Shown one piece after another: positions 1 through 5,576 of a stretch of DNA of 7,752 nucleotides. Under the pieces are notes generated by a model. That model did not search any database and was not told where the DNA came from. It worked only from the letters and a program-made list of their open reading frames with translations. Origin of the DNA: DASYHQ01 sp038223165 (GTDB lineage: Bacteria; Planctomycetota; Phycisphaerae; Tepidisphaerales; Tepidisphaeraceae); NCBI GenBank assembly GCA_038223165.1, contig JBBRHE010000177.1, forward strand, positions 1-7,752, read 5' to 3'. Numbering within the stretch: the stretch's first letter is position 1; every line of letters starts with the position of its first letter. A program made the position numbers and the translations under genes.

Positions 1-212
1 AGGCACCGGTTCGACCTCCTGCCCCGGAGCCGGTGCACCACCGCACCGTCCCCCTCGGCCTTCAATCGACGCAAGATCCGACCCACCTGCCGCGTCGACT
101 TGCCCAGCAACCGCGCCGCCTCTACCTGCGACCGCTTGCCCTCCAAAACCCCCGACATCACCTTCAACACGTCCCGTTCTCGCCGACTCATCTCGATCAG
201 GTCTTTCTCCAT
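1..212 (-). CDS. ISNCY-type transposase, N-terminal part (runs off the left edge)
   Basis: This is the N-terminal 70 residues of a DDE-type transposase that would mobilise its own insertion sequence. It begins MEKDLIEMSRRERDVLKVMS and continues with a helix-turn-helix, residues about 14-55 (EGKRSQVEAARLLGKSTRQV, then GRILRRLKAEGDGAVVHRLR), ending in GRRSNR. This order (Q-x-EAA-x-LLG-x-S-x-RQV, RLK-x-EGD, VHR-x-RGR-x-SNR) is characteristic of the N-terminus of ISNCY (ISDol1-like) transposases. The ATG at 212 is chosen because a TAG lies in frame ten codons upstream; the ATG eight codons in is an alternative. No Shine-Dalgarno sequence is strong. The catalytic core lies outside the window, so I cannot tell whether the copy is intact. 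The frame stays open to base 1. The family name rests on my recognition of the HTH region. Confidence 0.82.
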   Translation of the reverse strand, partial: MEKDLIEMSRRERDVLKVMSGVLEGKRSQVEAARLLGKSTRQVGRILRRLKAEGDGAVVHRLRGRRSNRC

Positions 213-225
213 CCGCTCGATTACA

Positions 226-271
226 ACCGGACATTTCTACTTGCCGAAGACCAGACATTACTATCTGCCGA
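226..271. repeat. Two tandem 22-bp near-direct repeats at the presumed IS end
   Basis: Copies at 226-247 and 250-271 match at 18 of 22 positions. Both have the pattern ACC(G/A)GACATT-x-CTA, then TGCCGA at the end, and are separated by 2 bp (24-bp period, just over two helical turns). They lie 14 bp upstream of the transposase ATG. That is where transposase-binding sites of an insertion-sequence end would be. Read on the minus strand, the element could begin with TGTCAT at about 276. The other end is outside the window, so the terminus and any target duplication cannot be fixed. Confidence 0.6.
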
Positions 272-292
272 TGACAGCGCAGTTGCCACCGC

Positions 293-320
293 TTGACCAG
301 TTTATGCCCGTCGATACAAT
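293..320 (+). promoter_or_regulatory. Sigma70-type promoter for the tRNA-Ala gene
   Basis: The -35 box TTGACC (293-298) and the -10 box TACAAT (315-320) are separated by 16 bp, and each differs from consensus at one base. A start about 7 nt downstream (near 327) would give a leader of roughly 16 nt before the mature tRNA at 343, which is usual for a tRNA promoter. The -35 box lies less than 20 bp from the presumed IS end, so the insertion appears to have left the promoter intact. Confidence 0.65.
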
Positions 321-342
321 CTTTCCCTCTCGGTAAATCGCC

Positions 343-413
343 GGGGCGATGGTCTAACGGGATGACGGCTGAATCGCATTCAGCAAATCGGGGTTCGATT
401 CCCCGTCGCTCCA
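343..413 (+). tRNA. tRNA-Ala (anticodon CGC)
   Basis: A complete cloverleaf can be folded by hand. The acceptor stem is GGGGCGA (343-349) with TCGCTCC (406-412), including a G3-U70 wobble, the classic alanine identity element, followed by discriminator A73 at 413. The D arm is GTC (352-354) with GAC (364-366) around a 9-nt loop containing GGG. The anticodon stem is GCTGA (368-372) with TCAGC (380-384) around loop ATCGCAT; T33 at 374 sets the anticodon as CGC (375-377), which reads GCG. The variable loop is AAAT. The T arm is CGGGG (389-393) and CCCCG (401-405) around TTCGATT. The gene is 71 nt long and the 3' CCA is not encoded (TTC follows A73), so CCA would be added after transcription. A promoter lies just upstream. 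Anticodon and G3-U70 agree on alanine. Confidence 0.92.
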
Positions 414-419
414 TTCGGT

Positions 420-689
420 AACCGAACCCAGCCGGCCGAACTGGCGGGTTACGGTCCGCCTCACCCTGCTCGAACGGCCGAAATCGCCGCGGCAGCACGT
501 CCGGCTCAATGCAGATCCTCGTGTCGACCACCTCGATCTCCACCGTCCCGTTGTCACTGGATGTGTGCACGGTGATCGTGCCGTCTCCTGCGGCGTGAAC
601 TACACCACGTTGAAGACAAGGCTCAGCAGCATCTGCTGAAAGCGGCCCGGGTCGGCCGTACGAACGAGCGACGCGCGACCGCGGAATTC
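420..689 (-). pseudogene. Decayed histidine-kinase ATPase domain (HATPase_c remnant)
   Basis: Three collinear minus-strand pieces in different frames rebuild most of a HATPase_c domain. Piece 1 (about 689-603) reads VRTADPGRFQQMLLSLVFNV, like the N-box consensus V-x-x-DP-x-R-x-QQ-x-L-x-NLL-x-NAV. A TAG at 600-602 and a frame change follow. Piece 2 (about 600-457) includes AAGDGTITVHTSSDNGTVEI, then EVVDTRICIEPDVLP (normally DTGIGI, the G1 box) and FRPFEQGE (the F box). After a second frame change, piece 3 (about 457-420) reads TVTRQFGRLGSV, like TRRFGGLGLGL (the G2 box). The G1 glycines have become R and C. No dimerisation domain precedes it: the upstream sequence runs into the end of the beta-helix gene. 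It would have been a sensor-kinase ATP-binding domain and is now clearly nonfunctional. The remnant stops within about 7 nt of the tRNA 3' end. Confidence 0.8.
421..455. other. Bulged 12-bp inverted repeat just downstream of the tRNA
   Basis: ACCG (421-424) pairs with CGGT (452-455), AACCC (425-429) with GGGTT (446-450), and GCC (431-433) with GGC (443-445). Single-base bulges are at A430 and A451 and the loop is 9 nt. It starts 8 nt after the tRNA discriminator base, so a tRNA transcript would carry it as a 3' trailer hairpin that could stop transcription or guide processing. No T-run follows on the plus strand, so it is not a canonical intrinsic terminator. It may simply be a product of the decaying kinase sequence it overlaps. 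Confidence 0.4.
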
Positions 690-697
690 ACCTGGCA

Positions 698-2617
698 TCA
701 ATGCTGGAACGCCCCCGCGTCGGGTGCCCGATCAAGTGGTCGGGGCTTGCCGTCAATGTCGGTGAGCGGAGTGATCGACTCCCAGCGTCCCTTGCCTAGC
801 GCGGGGCTGCCCGGGCTCAAGCGGAAGTTGGCCAGCGTGGGCTCCTGCCAAGTCGTCAATGACGGGTCGACAAACTGCGGGTCCGCCACGACGTCGTCGG
901 TACCCATAATCGGTGGTGAGCCGCCACCGAAATAGACGTTGTTCATCCGCACGACGTTCGTGTTTCCCTTATCCGAGATGTCCTTGCTGACCGTGTTCAC
1001 CGGCTGGCCATCTCGTGCCCAGAGAATGTTATTGAACACACGCGCATCGTTGGTGCGCTGTAGGAAAATCTGCCCCCAGCGCAGTTCGGGACTAGCGCCA
1101 TTCATGAAGGCGGTGTTGTTGACAATGTCCAATTGGTGAGCCTTGAACGCGTGGATGCCGGAACCGCCGTTGTACGTGCTGACGTTGTTTTGGACTAGCG
1201 TGCGCCCGAGGTAGGCGGCGTTCTGGGTGGGCATGACGATGGAGTCGACGATGATGCCGTTGCCGTCGGACACCTTGCCAATGTGCTTCCATTGTACGTA
1301 AGTGCGGTTCCAACTGGCGCGGTTGTTGCGGAACAGGGTCTTGTAGACGTTGCTAGTCGTGTCGAAGTTGGCCGTGCCCAGCGAGCCGAAGCCGGAGGTG
1401 GCGTAGATGGTGTACCAGCAGTTAAAGCGGGAGATGTTGTTCTCGATCGCGACCCAATCAGAGTTGCTGAATCCGATGCCACCGCCCGGGTTATACTCGG
1501 CGATGCAGTCGGCCACGCGCAGGTGATGCGATGGCAGTCCCCCGCGTACCTGGCCACCCCCGATGCCGTTGCCGTTGGTGGTGGGCTCGGCCTTGCCAAT
1601 ATCGCTGGCGTACTTCTCCTTGATCTTGTCGGCCTGACCGCGAATGTGTAACCCTCGCAACTCGAAGTAGGCGATCGGCATATCCTTGTATTGCTCTTTG
1701 CGAACGGGCCCGCCGACGCGGATGGCGCACCAGGAATCCTCATTGATGATCGTCGGAGTCTGACCCGGATAATTCTTCACAACAATCCAGGCGTCGGGGG
1801 CGCCGGCCGACTCGATGTGAATGATGCCGTCCTGCACCGTATTGCCTCCCTCGCGCCGATACTCGCCGCCCATCAGCAGGATGATGTCACCAGGCTTGGC
1901 CAGGTCGACCGCATTCTGCGGCGTCTTGAATGGAGTGCCCTCCGTAAACCCATCGTTGTCGTCCGAACCCGTCGGTGAGACGTAATAGGCCGGCGACGCA
2001 TAGCAGACGTTATCGACGCGCAGCTCATGCGTCGCGGATGACGGAAAAGCCGGTCCGGACATGGTGTAGGCAACCTGCACGAACGGGTCGGTAGGGTTGA
2101 ACGTACCGTCGCCGGACTTAGTCATCGTCGATAGATCGATCGCCGAACGCAGGTAAAAGTTTGATGCAGCCGGATAGACAACCGCCTCAAGCCCGCCGGT
2201 GCGCCGGCGATTGGCATCGAACGACTCCACGCGGACCTTCACCGGTCGAGCGATCGTACTTGACAGGTCAAACGACAGCGTAAGCTTGCCAAGGTTCGTC
2301 TCGGCATTCGATGCAGCGAGCAACCCGCTTGTGAAAACGGCATGCCATTCCCCCTCTGCCTCGCCAACGTCGGCGCTAAGCAACATGCCGCCAGAGGCCT
2401 CATCGGTTCCCGCCTTGACGATCGTGCCGACCGGTGCGTGTGCGACGGAAGGTTCAACGGGCAATGGCGTGGCCGGCAATACATCTGACGAAGCGGTCGG
2501 CCAAGGGTTGGCACCTTCGAAGTCATACTTGAAAATGACGCCGGCCAGCGCAGACGAACTCAGTGAAAACGAGACAACTGCGGCGAAGAGACAAGAGGCG
2601 TAAACACTGTTGAACAT
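698..2617 (-). CDS. Secreted right-handed parallel beta-helix protein
   Basis: An exported protein of 639 residues. The N-terminus MFNSVYASCLFAAVVSFSLS, ending SSALA|G at about residue 25, is a typical Sec signal peptide. Residues about 27-205 look like an extra beta-sandwich. Residues 211-223 (YYVSPTGSDDNDG) and 228-253 (TPFKTPQNAVDLAKPGDIIL, then LMGGEY) form the usual entry cap of pectate-lyase-like beta-helix proteins. About 270-575 holds irregular coils with Asn turns (IENNISRF, VQNNVSTYNGGSGI, DIVNNTAFMNG, RVFNNILW) and the common DGNGIIVDS motif. The C-terminus has DPQFVDP, LSPGSPALGKG and DIDGKPRPLDRAPDAGAFQH, as in choice-of-anchor-Q proteins. Such folds include polysaccharide lyases, glycosidases and binding proteins; I cannot name a substrate. 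The start at 2617 is chosen because GGAG (2624-2627) lies 6 nt upstream. ATG at 2620 is too close to it, and ATG 2629 and TTG 2641 have no site. It follows the xylanase by about 60 bp, so cotranscription is likely. Confidence 0.88.
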   Translation of the reverse strand: MFNSVYASCLFAAVVSFSLSSSALAGVIFKYDFEGANPWPTASSDVLPATPLPVEPSVAHAPVGTIVKAGTDEASGGMLLSADVGEAEGEWHAVFTSGLLAASNAETNLGKLTLSFDLSSTIARPVKVRVESFDANRRRTGGLEAVVYPAASNFYLRSAIDLSTMTKSGDGTFNPTDPFVQVAYTMSGPAFPSSATHELRVDNVCYASPAYYVSPTGSDDNDGFTEGTPFKTPQNAVDLAKPGDIILLMGGEYRREGGNTVQDGIIHIESAGAPDAWIVVKNYPGQTPTIINEDSWCAIRVGGPVRKEQYKDMPIAYFELRGLHIRGQADKIKEKYASDIGKAEPTTNGNGIGGGQVRGGLPSHHLRVADCIAEYNPGGGIGFSNSDWVAIENNISRFNCWYTIYATSGFGSLGTANFDTTSNVYKTLFRNNRASWNRTYVQWKHIGKVSDGNGIIVDSIVMPTQNAAYLGRTLVQNNVSTYNGGSGIHAFKAHQLDIVNNTAFMNGASPELRWGQIFLQRTNDARVFNNILWARDGQPVNTVSKDISDKGNTNVVRMNNVYFGGGSPPIMGTDDVVADPQFVDPSLTTWQEPTLANFRLSPGSPALGKGRWESITPLTDIDGKPRPLDRAPDAGAFQH

Positions 2618-2680
2618 CATGAACTCCATACAGGTAAACAAATCCGAAACTTGTGACAGCCGACAACACAGCGACGCGGA

Positions 2681-4516
2681 TCACGGGAACTGCAGTGTGA
2701 GCGATTCACCCTGCGCCGTCAGTTGCCGCATTTGACGGGCGGTCCGCTCGCCAGCAGTGACGGTGAACTCGTAGTCGCCCAGATGCCCCCGCGTCTGCGC
2801 ACCGCCTTCGTCGTTGGTCACGACGTCAACGCTCGTGAGCCACTGCCTTCGAACCAAGTCGCGCCAGACGCGTGCGTTGGGCTTTTCCGACCAGTCCTTG
2901 CGAAACATCGCGCCGTCGGGCTTCCAATGCCGACTCTCCCAAAAGCCCCACTTCGTAAACCCGGTGACGGATGGATGGCTGTAAAGCGCGATCAGGAAAT
3001 CGCGCGTGTAATCGGCTTGGAGTTCCTCGTCGGTCGTGTTGACTTCAAACTCGGTGACCTGCAACTCCAGCTTCGGAGCCGCCAGCAGGTCCAGGTCAAG
3101 CAGGACGTCCTCTGGGCTGCGCACCTGCCGGCCGACGTGACCCTGAATACCCATACCGTCGATCGGCGCGCCGGCCGCGAGCAGACGCCGGACGAGGTCG
3201 ACGTACTTGGCGATCGTGTCCGGGCTCTTACGGCTGTTGAGCATGCCGTAATCGTTAATGAACAGCTTCGCGCGTGGGTCGGCCTGGCGGGCCACCTTGA
3301 ACCATTCGGCCGCCTCACTTTCGGGCATGAACTCGAAATAGTCACGTTCGTGGATCATCTCGTTGATGACGTCCCAACTCGAGATCCGCCCCTTCGTTGC
3401 CGTCATGAGGTCGCGAATGTGCTCTTGAATGAGCGGCGACAACTCGGTCTTGGGCGGTGGCATCTGCTGCACGCGACGAGGAGAGAATTTGTTACCCGGC
3501 CATACCAGGCAATGTCCACGCATGCGAAACCCTTGCGACTCCATCCAATCCGTCGCGGCCAACGCCTGGGCGCGGTTGGCCGGGCTGCCGCTCCATTTGG
3601 GCCACTTCATCCCATTACCGATGACGAGTGTGTCGAACATCTCAACGGCCGTGCGCTTGTACCGCTCGGCCTCCGGCGTTTCGCTGACCAGCACCGACGC
3701 GTCGACCTCGCTTCCGAACTGGAACGCCGGGCGCACCAGTCGAACCTCGACTTTTGCATTCGGAATCGGCCTGCCCGCTGCGTCGATCACTCGGAGGTCG
3801 ATCGGCGCCGTACGGATCTTCTCGATCCGCGCCAGTGCCGCTTCTCGCCACGCAGCCCCTGCCTCGCGGCCTTTGTAGGTGAATCGTGTCTGCGGCAAGT
3901 CGGCCGTCGTGGCGCGATCGCCGAAGTTCAAGACTGAAAACGACGCGATCTCAACCGCTTGCGGGATGATGCCAAAGCGAAGCTGGATCTCACACTTACC
4001 AGCGTCCCCATCTCGTGCTGCGGAAAACGGCACCTCGATTAGCGCCCAGTCGGGGCCAGCGGTCAGCGGCAAGTTAACGTGTGGGGTATACTCGGGCGTC
4101 CGCTGGATGACAGCCAGTTCGAACGAGGCCTCACCCGACTCCTGGCGGGCATACTCCGCGCGAGCCAGAAAGCGGGCCAGCATCACGTCGCCTCGCTTGA
4201 CCGGGTGACGGTTCGTCCACATCACGCTGACGTGGTCACTGGCCTTGGGCTGGTTGAAACACTCAACGCGAAGCACCGGCGACAACGCGCCCGGTGGCGT
4301 CGACCACTTCGCCGAGGCCGACGGTGTCGACTTTGCATCATCGCGAAAGGCCATCGATTCCGAAAGATTCCCGGGCAGCAAGTCGACCGGCGATCGCGCG
4401 ACCAACGACGGGTCGAGCGGTCGGACGGGTGTTGGTGGCGTCCCTGCCTGTGACCACGCAGCCAGGAGGAACACAGCGCTCAACGCAATCGCCACATTGA
4501 AGGTCCAGAGGTTCAT
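2681..4516 (-). CDS. GH10 endo-1,4-beta-xylanase, secreted, with N-terminal jelly-roll domain
   Basis: A 611-residue enzyme expected to cut beta-1,4-xylan outside the cytoplasm. Residues 1-24 (ending AAWSQAG) are a signal peptide. Residues about 45-200 resemble a carbohydrate-binding jelly-roll of CBM4/9 type. Residues 238-262 (IDLRVIDAAGRPIPNAKVEV) are a carboxypeptidase-regulatory-like linker. The GH10 barrel spans about 265-560 and shows FGSEVDA, RGHCLVWP (H335), WDVINEM with acid/base E386, FINDYGMLN, GIQGH (H460), VTEFEV with nucleophile E489, and GFWE (W526). A small C-terminal beta unit (about 561-611, RGHLGDYEFTVTAG) ends the protein. Oddity: in VIGNGMKW the family's ENxxKW motif has Gly at position 300, although both catalytic glutamates are kept. 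The ATG at 4516 has GGGAG (4524-4528) 7 nt upstream, so the start is firm. The gene lies 106 bp after the reductase-fold gene, with a weak hairpin in the gap. Confidence 0.95.
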   Translation of the reverse strand: MNLWTFNVAIALSAVFLLAAWSQAGTPPTPVRPLDPSLVARSPVDLLPGNLSESMAFRDDAKSTPSASAKWSTPPGALSPVLRVECFNQPKASDHVSVMWTNRHPVKRGDVMLARFLARAEYARQESGEASFELAVIQRTPEYTPHVNLPLTAGPDWALIEVPFSAARDGDAGKCEIQLRFGIIPQAVEIASFSVLNFGDRATTADLPQTRFTYKGREAGAAWREAALARIEKIRTAPIDLRVIDAAGRPIPNAKVEVRLVRPAFQFGSEVDASVLVSETPEAERYKRTAVEMFDTLVIGNGMKWPKWSGSPANRAQALAATDWMESQGFRMRGHCLVWPGNKFSPRRVQQMPPPKTELSPLIQEHIRDLMTATKGRISSWDVINEMIHERDYFEFMPESEAAEWFKVARQADPRAKLFINDYGMLNSRKSPDTIAKYVDLVRRLLAAGAPIDGMGIQGHVGRQVRSPEDVLLDLDLLAAPKLELQVTEFEVNTTDEELQADYTRDFLIALYSHPSVTGFTKWGFWESRHWKPDGAMFRKDWSEKPNARVWRDLVRRQWLTSVDVVTNDEGGAQTRGHLGDYEFTVTAGERTARQMRQLTAQGESLTLQFP

Positions 4517-4540
4517 CGTTTGACTCCCAATCCTGCTGAG

Positions 4541-4572
4541 AAAAATGATCGGTTCGCCATCGTTAACCTATC
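4541..4572 (-). terminator. Weak terminator or attenuator-like hairpin ahead of the xylanase gene
   Basis: On the minus strand GATAGGTT (4572-4565) pairs with AACCGATC (4554-4547) with one A-G mismatch and a 10-nt loop. ATTTTT follows (4546-4541). The stem is AT-rich and short for a terminator. It lies 50 bp past the reductase-fold stop and 24 bp before the xylanase start codon, so it could give partial termination between the two genes or act in the xylanase leader. No convincing separate promoter is visible in the gap. Confidence 0.3.
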
Positions 4573-4622
4573 ACCGCTTGCGCAAAACACGTTGTGCGCC
4601 TCGTACGTAAAGTGCGCCATTC

Positions 4623-5576
4623 TTAACGTTGGTCTTTCAACGCACTGAACTTCGCAAGGCCCTCGATCCAACTTACCTCGCGTGCCGTCAACGGGCCTCG
4701 ACTTGCGGATGCGAAGCACCCGGACACTTCTTCCGCCGAGCGCATTGTCGTCACGACGTGATCGACCTCGGGCGACGCCAACGCGAAGCGGAGCAATGCA
4801 TCGGCCACCCGCGCCCGAGCATCAAGCATGGGGCGCTGCTCGAATATTGCTAAGCGCTTTGCCAAACGATCGATCTCCCAGTCGTTCGTGATAGGTGACG
4901 TACCAAGGGTGACCAAGCCGCGGTTGTGCGCGCTTGCAAAGATTGCTTTGGTGTTGGATGCACTGGCCATGGTCCAATCGGAAACGATGAAATCCATCAC
5001 TTCGAACTGCTCGTCCTTCCAGCGAGTCAACGAGCCCGGCGAAAAACCAAGGGCAGCGACGCGTCCCTCGCGTTTCCAGCGTACGGCTGTGCTGATTTGC
5101 GATCGGTCAGCGTCTAGGTCGTCCAAGGCGTGTAGAACGAGAATAGGCCGCCCTCGCCAGGGAGAGAGATCGGTCATCACTTCGGACCATCTCGATTCGG
5201 TCCAAGGCGACGGCCCGGGCAGCGGGCCGCTCGTGCTGCCAAAAAAGTTCCAAACTATTGGTTGCGCATCGGTCATTGCGAAGTCGCACGCGTTCAATGA
5301 ACGCACAAACGCAATGCGCTCGGCGGTGCAGGTTGTATCGAAGGCGCAAATGCCGTGCGCCAGGCAGGCCGTCATGATCTCTGCTTGCACAACCGCGGAC
5401 GGTTCGGGCTTGCGCCCGAGTGGCCCAACGAACGAGCGACCCGCGAGAATGAGTTGGCACGCGCCGAGTCGGTGCGACCTTGCTATTTCGCGATCAGCTT
5501 CAATAGAGCCAGAGGGTCGCTCGACCCTCTGGCGTCGGATGCGCCCGAGAGGCGCGATGTCAGTGCGATTATGCAT
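4623..5576 (-). CDS. Aldo/keto-reductase-fold protein lacking the catalytic Tyr and Lys
   Basis: A 317-residue cytoplasmic protein, the usual size for an aldo/keto reductase. Family marks in order: ILAGRSFVGPLGRKPEP (about 43-59), HGICAFDTT (74-82, family GINFFDTA; D80 kept), LVLHALDDLD (146-155, family VHRPDP; H149 kept), RWKREGRVAALGFSPGSL (166-183, family EGKVRAIGVSN), and the cofactor-binding stretch LLRFALASPEVDHVVTTMRS plus AEEV (261-284). The tetrad Tyr normally follows FDTA within about five residues, but here the sequence is CTAERIAF. The beta-strand ending in TK is replaced by DFAMTDAQPIVWN. Two of four catalytic residues therefore look absent, and ordinary carbonyl reduction is doubtful. 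Residues 1-34 precede the homology. The ATG at 5576 overlaps the transferase stop by 8 bp (ATGCATAA) and has GGAG (5583-5586) 6 nt upstream, so the start is firm and translation is probably coupled. Its substrate is unknown. Confidence 0.85.
   Translation of the reverse strand: MHNRTDIAPLGRIRRQRVERPSGSIEADREIARSHRLGACQLILAGRSFVGPLGRKPEPSAVVQAEIMTACLAHGICAFDTTCTAERIAFVRSLNACDFAMTDAQPIVWNFFGSTSGPLPGPSPWTESRWSEVMTDLSPWRGRPILVLHALDDLDADRSQISTAVRWKREGRVAALGFSPGSLTRWKDEQFEVMDFIVSDWTMASASNTKAIFASAHNRGLVTLGTSPITNDWEIDRLAKRLAIFEQRPMLDARARVADALLRFALASPEVDHVVTTMRSAEEVSGCFASASRGPLTAREVSWIEGLAKFSALKDQR
5508..5533. repeat. Perfect 12-bp inverted repeat inside the reductase-fold gene
   Basis: GCCAGAGGGTCG (5508-5519) and CGACCCTCTGGC (5522-5533) are exact reverse complements separated by 2 bp (CT). 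It lies in codons about 15-23, within the N-terminal extension ahead of the fold. In RNA the hairpin would need a loop slightly wider than 2 nt. No T-run follows on either strand, so it is not an intrinsic terminator. It could slow ribosomes early in the gene, bind a dimeric protein, or be chance. Confidence 0.6.

Noticed and set aside
33..336. Overlapping plus-strand frames of 87 and 78 residues
   Set aside because: They are antisense to the transposase N-terminus and the IS end, are rich in Arg, Pro and His, and show no recognisable domain.
354..557. Minus-strand 67-residue reading frame containing DGESNPDLLNAIQPSSR
   Set aside because: Its end is the reverse complement of the tRNA; ESNPDLLNAIQ-like peptides are a known artefact of translating tRNA genes antisense. 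Its middle is one frame of the kinase remnant.
2618..2641. Longer beta-helix starts at TTG 2641, ATG 2629 or ATG 2620
   Set aside because: The GGAG at 2624-2627 is correctly spaced only for ATG 2617, and the signal peptide is better formed from there.
2723..3937. Plus-strand open frame of 404 residues
   Set aside because: It is fully antisense to the GH10 xylanase. Long antisense frames are common in GC-rich genes, and the peptide has no recognisable motif.
4513..4719. Minus-strand 68-residue frame between the reductase-fold and xylanase genes
   Set aside because: It overlaps both genes out of frame and has no domain; the gap is better read as a leader.
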